Program-made: the position numbers and the translations under genes
Notes under the pieces: model-generated
What the model saw: the letters and a program-made list of their open reading frames with translations, nothing else
Told to the model about the DNA's origin: nothing
Databases searched by the model: none
Source: a virus
Reading direction: 5' to 3' (one strand)
DNA length: 62,449 nt
IMG/VR virus record: IMGVR_UViG_3300020442_001526
Location: 1-62,449 of that record
Shown: one piece after another, positions 24,396 to 33,871 of the stretch
Position numbering within the stretch: the first letter of the stretch is position 1
Layout: every line of letters begins with the position of its first letter

Positions 24396-24403
24396 TATTT
24401 ATC
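24396..24403 (-). promoter_or_regulatory. GATAAATA late-promoter-like motif before the riboswitch
   Basis: Exact GATAAATA immediately after the nrdB stop on the - strand. A start ~10 bases downstream would place the riboswitch ~60 bases into the leader. Confidence 0.5.
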
Positions 24404-25525
24404 TTAAAGACTAAATCCTTTAAAAGAATCCTTGTCTACGTCTTGTTTTGTGCCGCCAATAACGTAACTGCTGATTTCTGTTTCTTGAGGTGCTACTTGT
24501 ACTTCTCCTCCGCTTATCCACTTTTGTGTCCAAGGTAAAGGATTTGTACCAGTATTAAAATCTGTTTCTATTTGAGCCGCTCTCATGCGTTTACCAGCAA
24601 TGAACTCTATGTATTGTTTTAATAATTCTGCATTCAAACCGATGATACTTCCGTCTTTAAACAAATAGTCTGCCCAAGCCTTCTCTTGTTCAACTGCATC
24701 TAAGAACATTTGCTTACATTCATCTTTTGTTTCTTCTTTGATTTTTGCAAAATCTTTGTCATCAGTTGGTAAAAGTTTTAACATTGTCTGAGTACTTGCC
24801 AAATGCACATTTTCATCACGAGCAATAAATTTAATAATTTTTGCATTACCTTCCATTTTCTTCAATTCTGCAAATGCCCAACTACAAGCAAACGAAACGT
24901 AAAACCGAACACCTTCTAAAATGTTCACACTCATTATGCATTTCCATAATCTCTTTTTATGTTCATATTCATCATAACTTGCTAATCCACGTTCTTTAAG
25001 TTGATTGTATTCGATTAATGCATCATAATTTTGTGTAATACTGTCAGAACAATCTGCTATCTGTTTAATGCTGGTCATTTCATCAAATACTTTACTTGGA
25101 TCTGGATACACATTTCTAATAATATGTGTATAACTTCTACTATGGATTGTTTCACTAAATGCCCAAGTTTCAATCCAAGTTTCTAATTCTGGTATCCCAA
25201 CTATAGGAAGTAATGCTAAATTTGGTGAACGTCCTTGTACACTATCTAATAGTATTTGTCTTTTTAAATTACTCGTGAAGATATGTTGTTCAAAGTCTGT
25301 AAGGTCTTTGAAATCTTTTGCGTCTTTGAGAATATCTACTTCTTCTGGTCTCCAAAAGAAACCTAGTTGTTTTTCAGTAAATTTTTCAAATTGTCTATAC
25401 TTAACAACATCAAACCTTTGTACAGATGGTGTGCCATTTGCATCTAAAAACATTTTTGCTTTTGTGTGGTCCGATTTATTTTTAATGTTAAGTACTGTCA
25501 TTTTATTACTTTTTTTCTTAGGCAA
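24404..25525 (-). CDS. nrdB: Ribonucleotide reductase class I, small (R2) subunit
   Basis: 373 residues, the usual size. LLDSVQGRSP (Asp iron ligand), WAFSETIHSRSYTHII (Glu and His ligands, and Tyr in SRSY as the radical site), ARDENVHLASTQ (Glu and His ligands) and VQAPQETEISSY-type C-terminus VQVAPQETEISSY match E. coli NrdB. It reduces ribonucleotides to deoxyribonucleotides with NrdA. The start here is TTG with AGAGGA eight bases upstream. An ATG 24 bases later is an alternative. It follows nrdA by 15 bases. Confidence 0.93.
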   Translation of the reverse strand: MPKKKSNKMTVLNIKNKSDHTKAKMFLDANGTPSVQRFDVVKYRQFEKFTEKQLGFFWRPEEVDILKDAKDFKDLTDFEQHIFTSNLKRQILLDSVQGRSPNLALLPIVGIPELETWIETWAFSETIHSRSYTHIIRNVYPDPSKVFDEMTSIKQIADCSDSITQNYDALIEYNQLKERGLASYDEYEHKKRLWKCIMSVNILEGVRFYVSFACSWAFAELKKMEGNAKIIKFIARDENVHLASTQTMLKLLPTDDKDFAKIKEETKDECKQMFLDAVEQEKAWADYLFKDGSIIGLNAELLKQYIEFIAGKRMRAAQIETDFNTGTNPLPWTQKWISGGEVQVAPQETEISSYVIGGTKQDVDKDSFKGFSL

Positions 25526-25539
25526 GTATGTTGTCCTCT

Positions 25540-27837
25540 TTAAATTTTACAACTGTCGCAATCTTCTTCGTCTACAGTTGAAACCATATTTACTTCTAAA
25601 ATTTTTGTCCCTTCTTCTTTTTCGATGTCTATTTCGCCTTGACCATCGTAGGTGTTATTATAATATAATTGCTTACCGCCATATTTATAAAATGTTATTA
25701 AGTCTTGTAGCAATACACTCATAGGCACTTTCTCATCTTCAAAGTGTTCTGGATTGTAAGATGTATTTACCGAAATACCTTGATCGATATACTTTTGTAA
25801 TACTGCCATAATTTTCAAATATCCTGTAGGTGTCTTTTGATCCCACAATAAATCATATTTGTTTTTTAGTTTTGCATATTGTGGCACTACTTGTTTGAGT
25901 ACTCCATGCTTACTTTGTTTTACACTGATATAACTTCTAGGTGGTTCTATACCATTAGTGCTATTACTAATCTGTGCAGAAGTTTCTGCTGGCATCAATG
26001 CCATCAGTGTGCTGTTTCTAATACCCGTTTCTTTCAATTGTTTACGCAAATCTTTCCAGTTCATACGTTCTTTGTGCTTAACAAGTTCGTCTACATCTTT
26101 TTTATATGTCTGGTTAGGTGTTATACCGTGTCCATATTTAGTTTCCAAGTTACCGGAAATTGTGCCTTTTTCCACAGCCAAATCTGCACTGGCTTTAATT
26201 AAGTAGTAACTCCATGCTTCTGCCCATTCGTCAATTAATTCTAAATTTGGCTCTTGGTATGTAGTATCATTTTTTGCTAACCAAAATGCAAAATTAATGA
26301 TACCAACACCCAATGGTCTTCTTTTCATTGTACTTAATTCAGCGGCTACTACAGGATAACTTTGATAATCTAATAATTCGTCTAATGCTCTAACAGTTAA
26401 ATCACATACCTTTTCAAATTCTTCTACTCTTTTAATTGCTCCCCAATTTACTGCACTCAATGTACATAAACTGATTTCGCCATCTGGATCAGCAACATTA
26501 TCAAGTGGCTTTGTAGGCAAATCAATTTCACAGCACAAATTACTCTGTTTGATTGGTGCTACTTCTTCTATAAATGCGCCATGTGTGTTAGCATGGTCAA
26601 CATTCATCAAATAAATTCTACCTGTGTCTTTACGTTCTTGCACGAACGCAGAAAACAATTCAATAGCAGGAATAGACTTCTTCCTAATGCTAGTCATACG
26701 TTCTGCTTTTTCATACAACTCTTTGAATTTGTCTTGGTCTGTGAAGAAAGAGTCATATAAACCTGGTACATCACTTGGACTAAACAATGTGATGTTTCCT
26801 CCTTCAATAAGTCTTTCATACATTAACTTATTAAATTGCACACCATAATCCATGTGCCTAACACGATTGTCTTCTGTGCCTTTGTTATTCTTAAGTACCA
26901 GCATGTCTTCAATTTCTAAATGCCAAATTGGATAGTATAGTGTAGCCGCTCCGCCTCTCACACCACCTTGCGAACAACTTTTTACTGCTGATTGAAATAA
27001 TTTATAGAATGGAATAACACCAGTATGTGTTGCATCTCCACTTCTAATTTTAGAACCGATTGCTCTAATACTACCTGCCCCAATACCAATACCTGCTTTT
27101 TGGCTAACATATTTTACAATAGCACTACTGGTAGCATTAATACTGTCTAAACTGTCATCCGTTTCTATTAATACACAACTGCTGAACTGCCTTTGTGGTG
27201 TACGAACGCCTGCCATAACTGGAGTTGGTAAACTAATCTTGAATTGACTAATTGCATCGTAATAATCTTTTACATACTTCATTCTTGTTTCTGCTGGATA
27301 CTTTGCAAATAGTGTTGCTGATATCATCATGTATGCAACTTGTGGTGTTTCAAATATTTCGCCAGTTGCTCTGTTTTGCACAAGATACTTGCCACGGAAT
27401 TGTTCCATAGCCGCATAAGTTAAATATTCATCTCGACTGTGGTCGATGAACTCTTGCAATTGATTAATTTCATCTTTGGTATACAGTTCGATAAATTCTG
27501 CATCATAGAAACCAATGTCTATATTTTTTTGTATAATATCACATAAGCATGGTGGCTCAAATGTTCCATATACTTGTTTACGCAGATGGTAATTGATTAA
27601 TCTACCTGCTACAAATTGATAATTTGGTGTTTCTTCAGATATAAGGTCTGCCGCACTTTTAATAAGTGTTTCTTGAATATCTTCTGTTTTAATTTTGTCG
27701 AAAAACTGAATGTGTGAATTAATTTCTACTTCACTGGCACTTACGCCTGTTATGCCTTCAACAGCATACATAACGACTTTGTGCAACTTGTCTATGTTTA
27801 AGTCTTCAAAGTCACCATCTCTCTTCTGTACTTGCAT
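25540..27837 (-). CDS. nrdA: Ribonucleotide reductase class I, large (R1) subunit
   Basis: 765 residues with an N-terminal ATP-cone (residues ~1-90, VQKRDGDFEDLNIDKLHKVV), RQFSSCVLIE (substrate-site Cys), SNLCCEIDLPT (radical Cys with Asn and Glu), ISLCTLSAVNWG (third Cys) and C-terminal DCDSCKI (swinging thiol pair). It supplies dNTPs for phage replication. It is driven by a perfect sigma70 promoter 27 bases upstream, consistent with early expression. Confidence 0.95.
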   Translation of the reverse strand: MQVQKRDGDFEDLNIDKLHKVVMYAVEGITGVSASEVEINSHIQFFDKIKTEDIQETLIKSAADLISEETPNYQFVAGRLINYHLRKQVYGTFEPPCLCDIIQKNIDIGFYDAEFIELYTKDEINQLQEFIDHSRDEYLTYAAMEQFRGKYLVQNRATGEIFETPQVAYMMISATLFAKYPAETRMKYVKDYYDAISQFKISLPTPVMAGVRTPQRQFSSCVLIETDDSLDSINATSSAIVKYVSQKAGIGIGAGSIRAIGSKIRSGDATHTGVIPFYKLFQSAVKSCSQGGVRGGAATLYYPIWHLEIEDMLVLKNNKGTEDNRVRHMDYGVQFNKLMYERLIEGGNITLFSPSDVPGLYDSFFTDQDKFKELYEKAERMTSIRKKSIPAIELFSAFVQERKDTGRIYLMNVDHANTHGAFIEEVAPIKQSNLCCEIDLPTKPLDNVADPDGEISLCTLSAVNWGAIKRVEEFEKVCDLTVRALDELLDYQSYPVVAAELSTMKRRPLGVGIINFAFWLAKNDTTYQEPNLELIDEWAEAWSYYLIKASADLAVEKGTISGNLETKYGHGITPNQTYKKDVDELVKHKERMNWKDLRKQLKETGIRNSTLMALMPAETSAQISNSTNGIEPPRSYISVKQSKHGVLKQVVPQYAKLKNKYDLLWDQKTPTGYLKIMAVLQKYIDQGISVNTSYNPEHFEDEKVPMSVLLQDLITFYKYGGKQLYYNNTYDGQGEIDIEKEEGTKILEVNMVSTVDEEDCDSCKI

Positions 27838-27868
27838 TGTCTATCCTGTATAATGTATGTAAATTCCT

Positions 27869-27897
27869 ATTATAACATCATACAAGAATACTGTCAA
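27869..27897 (-). promoter_or_regulatory. Perfect sigma70 promoter TTGACA-N17-TATAAT for nrdAB
   Basis: TTGACA at 27892-27897 and TATAAT at 27869-27874 on the - strand, spacer 17. An ACAGGAT ribosome site is 10 bases before the nrdA ATG. Confidence 0.9.
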
Positions 27898-27900
27898 TGA

Positions 27901-28323
27901 TTAAATTATAGGAATCGTGATATCTTTTAAATCCTGAAGAACAATGTAATCATTGCTCTTCTCAAATAAAACCTTTTCCCCAGGTATAAGATTGTATGCA
28001 AAATCATCGAAAATAAATATTGCTCCATCTTTTCCTGTAACATGATTACTTATCACTTTCCACGATGTTCGACATGGTTCTATGAACTTTAAATTCGATA
28101 ATGTGTTGTACATCAGAATAGAAATACCAGTTGTACAAAAATATCCATTCTCAATGATTTCAAATGGCTTCATCCAGCCCTTTGGAGAATAATAATCTAA
28201 ATATCGACTGTGAATTTTTACAGTAGAAAATGCTTCAAGAACATCTTGTTCCGACTTTGCATTCTTACGAATTGACCTGAATTGTACTAGACGTCTATCG
28301 ACATCTGTATGTTTTTCAAACAT
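27901..28323 (-). CDS. Unknown protein upstream of nrdA
   Basis: 140 residues of mixed helix and strand, with no recognised motif. Y- and F-rich centre (YLDYYSPKGWMKPF, GYFCTTGISI). The stop is four bases before the nrdA promoter and the start is ten bases after the tail-fibre gene stop, so it belongs to the late structural transcript rather than nrd. Confidence 0.5.
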   Translation of the reverse strand: MFEKHTDVDRRLVQFRSIRKNAKSEQDVLEAFSTVKIHSRYLDYYSPKGWMKPFEIIENGYFCTTGISILMYNTLSNLKFIEPCRTSWKVISNHVTGKDGAIFIFDDFAYNLIPGEKVLFEKSNDYIVLQDLKDITIPII

Positions 28324-28332
28324 TACATATTA

Positions 28333-31008
28333 CTATTGTGATTTCCACTTACGAACAACGTATTTCATAACTGCATTACTCGTAGGAGGACTTACATTAT
28401 TATCTGCTGTGATATTTACAGTACCATTTGCTAAAGAACCACTAAATTCAATAGCACCTGCATAATAAACATTGCCATTAGCATCTATATCATGAGAAGA
28501 AGAACTTACATCTTGTAATGTTATAGAACCTGATACATTTCCATTGCCGTCATTATTAGATAAAGGATTAGCATTATATTGTAATGTTCCAACCTGATTA
28601 TAGTACCTAGTTATAGAACTGTTACTACTGTCTAATGCTGTTCCTACAATAGAATAATCTATAAACAAAGTATCTATTGCAGTTGAATCTGTACCTAAAT
28701 CTGTTAATGCAATACCTGTCCCTGACCCTATTGTTAATTGTTGTGGCTGTGAATAAAATGTTTCAGACTGCCCTGATTCCAAAGATTGTGTTGTAAGCAT
28801 CTCTATATTTGTTTTAACTGTGACTAATCCTCTTTTATCTGGATTATCATTTTTAAAATATAGTTTATTAACTACTTCTGCAAAATGACCTGCTTCATCA
28901 CTTCCTGCAAAATCAATTTCACCATTAGTTGTATCAACTTCAACCTTCCAAGAACCTAAATTTTGTACGTCTGAATTATCACTAAATTTATCATTTATAA
29001 ATACATCAGATATAATGTTTACTTTATTATCACTTAAAACTTTTGTTAACCAAACTTCTAATTTTGCTTTTACTGTGTTACCACTTCTTGTAGCATGAGT
29101 ACCAGACGTTAAACCAATTGCTCCTAAACTATCTACAGTATCTTGAGGATCATTAAACAATCTATATTGTGTTTGGTCATCACTAACAAGATATAATTCA
29201 TCATTTTTGTCTGGTTTAAGACTTAATGAGAACCATTGATTTTTACCGTTTACCAAAGACATAATACCATTCAAAGTATTTTGATTTGATGTATTTAATA
29301 GATATGCTGGTTTAATAGTAAGTCCATCTGCTGTAGTTAAATTAGTTAAATTTGGACTAAAATTACCTGACACATTTGCACCAACAGATGCATTTGCTTC
29401 TATAAAGAATGTGCTGTTAGTAATATTACTAGTATCTGACAAACTGAAATTAGCATTGTCTATTAATGTAGAATTTGAACTACCTGATACAATTATTCCT
29501 GTGCTAGTGTTTGAACGATATCCATGATCTTCACTAAACACCTGTATAATGTTTGCAGTACCAGTTGCACCAACATTTATAAAATCTAATCCGCTTGTAA
29601 CACCGCCTGTTAGTGCGGCTTCTGTAATTGTGAATGTACCAGAGCCTGTATTAACTGTTCCAACTGTATATGGGCTATTACCTTCAAGTGTTGCATTACC
29701 TATAAATGAAACATTGTGTCCTGGTTGTAATCCTTCTACATTTGCTGTGAGTGTAACTGTATTACTGGAATCAACTGCCGCTGTAACATTTCTACCTGTA
29801 GACCATGCATTAGATGGTAAAGTAATAGAAAACGTATTTGCTACACTATTTGCTGATATAGGTAAAAGTTTTTGATGATAATAACTGTTTGTAGATGCAG
29901 TAACAGTACCATCTGTTGACCCACCTTCTGTCCAAACATAACCGTTATATCCTGCATCAGCATTTGCTAATTCTGTGAAAATTATGTTTTCTGAACCAGT
30001 GTCAAATGTAACTACAGAATTTGCAAAATCTACTGAACTAGTAACATTTCCAATTCCACCGTAAATTGTATTGTTAGCATTTGCTGGATCTATTGTTGTT
30101 AATGAAGGATCTTTAGGATCTTTTACAAATACTATGTTTGCTGTGGTAATACTGCTTACATTTGCTATACCTATACCTTCTGTGACAACATCTATATGTT
30201 TTTTCTCTAATCCAATAAAACCTGTTCCAACTTCTGGATTGACAACAACTAAATCACTATCAATATATCTATATGACGGAACACTCATGTTAGCATGGAA
30301 GCCTGTTAATGATGTGTTACTTGCAATAGTAGTATTAGATAAAATATGATTTACATGTGAATTACCATAATATGAAATTGCTACGTCATCAGAATTACTT
30401 GGGGCAAATCTTAAATATAAAGAATGGTCACTATTACTTAAATTGCCTGAAACAAAATTATAATCAAATGCAGTATTAACAGTTGCACTTGTACCACTAG
30501 AATCACCGTGTTGTGACTTGCCGTTTACTAATACTGTAATATCATCTGCATTGAAAACTCTTGATGTTTGGTTTTGTGTAATGAAGTCATTGCCTGACAC
30601 TGGGTCATTAAAAACTGTTCTCGATACAGATTGGCCATTAGACAATGTAAGATTAGCAGAACTTACCAAAGTGGTATTTGCTTTCCAACTTTTTGCTTTT
30701 GTTACGCCATCAAACTGTCCAGACCCTTTAGGGTATCTTATATGTGGTACAGTGAACTTAATAATTTGTGCATTTGCTAAACTTAATGTAGTTGCTGAAG
30801 CACCTAACGTGTTTTCAAAACTTACTGTTTTGTTATATGTTGCACTGATTAAGTCATCTGTATCAGCACCGATATAGATTTGTTTGCTATCTGTGGCAAA
30901 CCCTATTTCTCCAGGTCTAAGTGGTTGAGGTAAATCTTGCTTTAATCCTCTTCTTTGCTGGATTCTGCTGATTATTATTTTTAAATTTGCATCGTCTTGG
31001 TGTGACAT
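28333..31008 (-). CDS. Large tail-fibre/structural protein
   Basis: 891 residues. The N-terminus holds the trimerising fibre signature RIQQRRGLKQDLPQPLRPGE, then IGFATDSKQIYIG, found at the base of phage receptor-binding proteins. The remainder is Thr, Ser, Asn and Gly-rich beta structure with repeated short strands, and no enzymatic motif. The C-terminus (SNAVMKYVVRKW) is short. Probably a distal or side tail-fibre component that determines host binding. The GATAAATA upstream fits late expression. Confidence 0.7.
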   Translation of the reverse strand: MSHQDDANLKIIISRIQQRRGLKQDLPQPLRPGEIGFATDSKQIYIGADTDDLISATYNKTVSFENTLGASATTLSLANAQIIKFTVPHIRYPKGSGQFDGVTKAKSWKANTTLVSSANLTLSNGQSVSRTVFNDPVSGNDFITQNQTSRVFNADDITVLVNGKSQHGDSSGTSATVNTAFDYNFVSGNLSNSDHSLYLRFAPSNSDDVAISYYGNSHVNHILSNTTIASNTSLTGFHANMSVPSYRYIDSDLVVVNPEVGTGFIGLEKKHIDVVTEGIGIANVSSITTANIVFVKDPKDPSLTTIDPANANNTIYGGIGNVTSSVDFANSVVTFDTGSENIIFTELANADAGYNGYVWTEGGSTDGTVTASTNSYYHQKLLPISANSVANTFSITLPSNAWSTGRNVTAAVDSSNTVTLTANVEGLQPGHNVSFIGNATLEGNSPYTVGTVNTGSGTFTITEAALTGGVTSGLDFINVGATGTANIIQVFSEDHGYRSNTSTGIIVSGSSNSTLIDNANFSLSDTSNITNSTFFIEANASVGANVSGNFSPNLTNLTTADGLTIKPAYLLNTSNQNTLNGIMSLVNGKNQWFSLSLKPDKNDELYLVSDDQTQYRLFNDPQDTVDSLGAIGLTSGTHATRSGNTVKAKLEVWLTKVLSDNKVNIISDVFINDKFSDNSDVQNLGSWKVEVDTTNGEIDFAGSDEAGHFAEVVNKLYFKNDNPDKRGLVTVKTNIEMLTTQSLESGQSETFYSQPQQLTIGSGTGIALTDLGTDSTAIDTLFIDYSIVGTALDSSNSSITRYYNQVGTLQYNANPLSNNDGNGNVSGSITLQDVSSSSHDIDANGNVYYAGAIEFSGSLANGTVNITADNNVSPPTSNAVMKYVVRKWKSQ

Positions 31009-31035
31009 GTAAACTCCAATTACTTTTAATAATTG

Positions 31036-31043
31036 TATTTATC
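31036..31043 (-). promoter_or_regulatory. GATAAATA late-promoter-like motif
   Basis: Exact octamer 27 bases before the ATG of the tail-fibre gene, with TTGGAG as the ribosome site. Confidence 0.55.
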
Positions 31044-31060
31044 ACTTTAAGCAAATCTAG

Positions 31061-32101
31061 TTAAATCAACTCGCACAAAGACTTGCCACTTTTAGGCTCT
31101 TCGGGAGTAAAATGGTCTACAAATTGTTCAGGCATTGCTTCTAAGCCCTTATATGTAGCATTAATGCATTGTAAAGACTCTATATTATCAGTAACAAATT
31201 GTTCAAATTCATTAATCCAATTGAATTGTTGTTTCCATTCTTCTGAACCGTATGCATAATCTTTAGTCATATTACAGCCTCGGATAGTTACGTCTTTGAC
31301 TGTAAGTGCAAATAAATTTGGTCCGGGTGTTGGTGCAACATTTTGATATAAAGACATTACACCACAGTAAGACATTCTGCCTGAATAAGACATATTCTGT
31401 AAAGCAGAAAAGAAATAATCATTACCAACATTTTCATGATAGGCGTCGAACTGTTCGTATTCTTTTAATTTTTTAAGCATGACTGCAATACTTGTTTTTT
31501 TAGGAATAACAATGCCTGTGCCACCTAATTTATTTACAAGTTCTGCTTTTTCTTCTGTGCTAGTGATTCCGTAAGGTTTTGCTCCTAAAAGTTTTGCAAA
31601 TTGTATAACTAAATTACCAACCCCGCCTGTTGCACCACTTACACATACAACATCACCTGGTTTAACTTTTAATACTCTTGTCAATGAATAATATGCTGTT
31701 TTGGCAACCAGGCTGTATAATGTTAAATATCTTTTTGCAAAATCTAGTTCGTCCCCTTGCACATTTATTTTGAAATAATCAGTATCATTATTGCCTACTG
31801 CATGAGTTCTCCATCCTAACTTATGCCATAGATATGTACCAACAGGAAAATTATCATTTTTACTTTCTACAACAACTCCTACTGCTTCTCCTGGTATGCC
31901 TTCGTCCAGTGTTACCATTGGATAATTAGGAAAGGTCTCAACAGGGTTCATTGAGATTCTCATATAAGGGTCTGTTCCGCATACAATATTTTGTATATAA
32001 AACTCCCCATCTTTTATATCTGGTGTGGGCCGTGAGATTACATCAAAATGTTCTTTGGTGATTTCTCCTACTGCATGTTGTTTTAAAACTACCTGTTTCA
32101 T
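31061..32101 (-). CDS. MDR-family NADPH oxidoreductase (CurA/prostaglandin-reductase-like)
   Basis: 346 residues, typical length. CVSGATGGVGNLVIQFAKLLG is the Rossmann nucleotide loop (20 residues shown in part), YHENVGNDYF matches the YFENVGG signature of leukotriene B4 dehydrogenase/CurA enzymes, and no zinc ligands are apparent. Such enzymes reduce enones or aldehydes with NADPH. The role during infection is unknown, though redox metabolism or detoxification is plausible. It overlaps the RecB-like gene by four bases. Confidence 0.8.
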   Translation of the reverse strand: MKQVVLKQHAVGEITKEHFDVISRPTPDIKDGEFYIQNIVCGTDPYMRISMNPVETFPNYPMVTLDEGIPGEAVGVVVESKNDNFPVGTYLWHKLGWRTHAVGNNDTDYFKINVQGDELDFAKRYLTLYSLVAKTAYYSLTRVLKVKPGDVVCVSGATGGVGNLVIQFAKLLGAKPYGITSTEEKAELVNKLGGTGIVIPKKTSIAVMLKKLKEYEQFDAYHENVGNDYFFSALQNMSYSGRMSYCGVMSLYQNVAPTPGPNLFALTVKDVTIRGCNMTKDYAYGSEEWKQQFNWINEFEQFVTDNIESLQCINATYKGLEAMPEQFVDHFTPEEPKSGKSLCELI

Positions 32102-32769
32102 AATGATGCATAATAATCTGATAATCTACTTGTCCAAAGGTCACAGTACATTTCAAACCTTGCCCCTTCTATAATAAATTCTTTAAATTTCATATCTCTA
32201 CTAACCATAAGTATTACACCTTTTTTAATATCAGTGCCATACATTTCGTTATGTGCCATAGCATAAGCACAACATTGTAGATAATAATCTTCTATCCATT
32301 CTTCTTTCTTAATTTTTTTACTTGTTTTAAAATCTATAATAGCATCTTGTCCATTATGGACTCCGATACAATCTGTTGTTCCTGCATATAATCCAGGAGC
32401 AATAAGACCTATCTCTGTGCCCCAAACTTCATCTATATTTGTAAAACCTTCGTTAATTACTAGTTCGCTCATTTGTTTAGCCATAACACTAACCATATTT
32501 GTTCCGAAGGAAACCGATTCTCCCAATATGTGTTTTTCTATTGCATTATGAACTTTTGTGCCTAGCCCAGCACTTTCTCGGCTAACTCTGTTTGCTTCTT
32601 CTTCGCCCACACGTTTACGCCAGGCTATAAGAGCAGTCTTATCAGATGTCTTGTCTAAAACTGTAGTTACACTAGGCACAGGAACATTGTCGTCCCCAAC
32701 ATACTGTCTGCCTTGAGGTGTACTTTTTCGCTCTAGTAATTTATAATCAAACTTTTGTTTTAAAATCAT
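32098..32769 (-). CDS. RecB-like PD-(D/E)xK exonuclease
   Basis: 223 residues. GLGTKVHNAIEKHIL (conserved His helix), YAGTTDCIGVHNG (first Asp), QDAIIDFKTSKKIKK (Asp-x-Lys core) and DYYLQCCAYAMAHNEMYG (QxxxY motif) give the RecB/Cas4-type fold. T4-like marine phages carry such a gene with recombination or replication genes. Its own sigma70 promoter suggests early expression. Strand and end preference are unknown. Confidence 0.82.
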   Translation of the reverse strand: MILKQKFDYKLLERKSTPQGRQYVGDDNVPVPSVTTVLDKTSDKTALIAWRKRVGEEEANRVSRESAGLGTKVHNAIEKHILGESVSFGTNMVSVMAKQMSELVINEGFTNIDEVWGTEIGLIAPGLYAGTTDCIGVHNGQDAIIDFKTSKKIKKEEWIEDYYLQCCAYAMAHNEMYGTDIKKGVILMVSRDMKFKEFIIEGARFEMYCDLWTSRLSDYYASL

Positions 32770-32786
32770 TTTAATTTTCCTTTGTA

Positions 32787-32815
32787 ATTATAACACAGTC
32801 TTATGCCACAGTCAA
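32787..32815 (-). promoter_or_regulatory. Sigma70 promoter TTGACT-N17-TATAAT
   Basis: TTGACT at 32810-32815 (inside the 3' end of the upstream gene) and TATAAT at 32787-32792 on the - strand. ACAAAGGAA supplies the ribosome site for the RecB-like ATG. Confidence 0.85.
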
Positions 32816-33871
32816 CATGTACTCTGCCATTTTTTCATGCCAATTTCTGCCATAATGTATCATATCTCTTGCTGTAGCATTTTTTATTTCTTCATGTGAA
32901 TGTTGCTTTGGATTAGCAATTTGTAAATCTTTATATACATTTTTATACATTTTTGTTAATGGAGGAGCAACAATATCCCATTCTACAAAATCTTTAACAC
33001 CTTGAAATGTACCTTTAGCATACATTTTTAATTCAATATTATTTGCTTCGCAATATAATTGTATTGCATCAATTGTTATAGATGTGTACATGTCTTTAGT
33101 CTCTGCATTTACTAATTCAGATATTTTAGAAAACTGCTTTAAAAATATTTGTTGATAATGAACGCCACCTTCTATAATATTTTTATTACTTAATTGTGCA
33201 ATTCTTTCTGCATGTGGTAAACAAACATAAACTTTTTCAAATGGTTTTTGTTCGTATAGTTGCCTTAAAAGTAAAAAGACTTCCATTGGGCCACTAGAAG
33301 ATAATCCACAATTAAATATAGGAAGATTCTCTCCTAAGTGATTAAACCATAAATTTTCCTCTGAACTTCCTAACCCTTGTGTGTGACTACACCCAAACAC
33401 AGGAATAAATTCATTTTCTTTTAAATCTTCGAACTCTAAATTACTTCTAAGACCTATAGAATTTATATTATATTCAATTGGACTATCTGCATCATACGTC
33501 TCCCACCATTCATCATATGACATACCAACATCTGTTAATTTTGTAATCACTCCATCTCTTATTCGTTTGTTCATAGGATCTGCATTTATATCCTTTTGGG
33601 TAAATGCTTCTAACCATTTTTTTGTTGATTGAGGTGTATCTAACGATAAAAATTTAAAAGTTTTTGGTAATTGGTTTAAATCCAATAAGTATTCGTCATT
33701 TCCAATTAAGTCATCATTATAAAATTCCCAAGATTCTTTAGTAAAATCTTCTTGCGTATAAACAGAATCGCCAAGATGCATTCTAGTTATTCCTATCGTA
33801 AAGTTTTTTACAAAATCAGGAAAACCTAATCTTCTTTTACCTGCCCAAGATGGTTCTAAAAAATCATGCAT
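32801..33871 (-). CDS. SGNH-like protein (tandem paralogue 1)
   Basis: 356 residues. FIPVFGCSHTQGLGSSEENL (SGNH block I Ser), LPIFNCGLSSSGPMEVFLLL (Gly/Asn region), VYVCLPHAERIAQ and a C-terminal HYGRNWHEKMAEYM (catalytic His candidate). The N-terminal 130 residues form an unrelated helical region. It is clearly duplicated with the next gene. Likely an esterase-fold enzyme on sugars or lipids, but Asn and Gly positions are less regular than in classical GDSL enzymes. Confidence 0.6.
   Translation of the reverse strand: MHDFLEPSWAGKRRLGFPDFVKNFTIGITRMHLGDSVYTQEDFTKESWEFYNDDLIGNDEYLLDLNQLPKTFKFLSLDTPQSTKKWLEAFTQKDINADPMNKRIRDGVITKLTDVGMSYDEWWETYDADSPIEYNINSIGLRSNLEFEDLKENEFIPVFGCSHTQGLGSSEENLWFNHLGENLPIFNCGLSSSGPMEVFLLLRQLYEQKPFEKVYVCLPHAERIAQLSNKNIIEGGVHYQQIFLKQFSKISELVNAETKDMYTSITIDAIQLYCEANNIELKMYAKGTFQGVKDFVEWDIVAPPLTKMYKNVYKDLQIANPKQHSHEEIKNATARDMIHYGRNWHEKMAEYMLTVA

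Noticed and set aside
28500-31000. Long + strand open frames inside the tail-fibre gene
   Set aside because: They have low-complexity Val/Ser/Thr translations, no ribosome sites and no family features, as expected from the shadow of a repetitive - strand gene.
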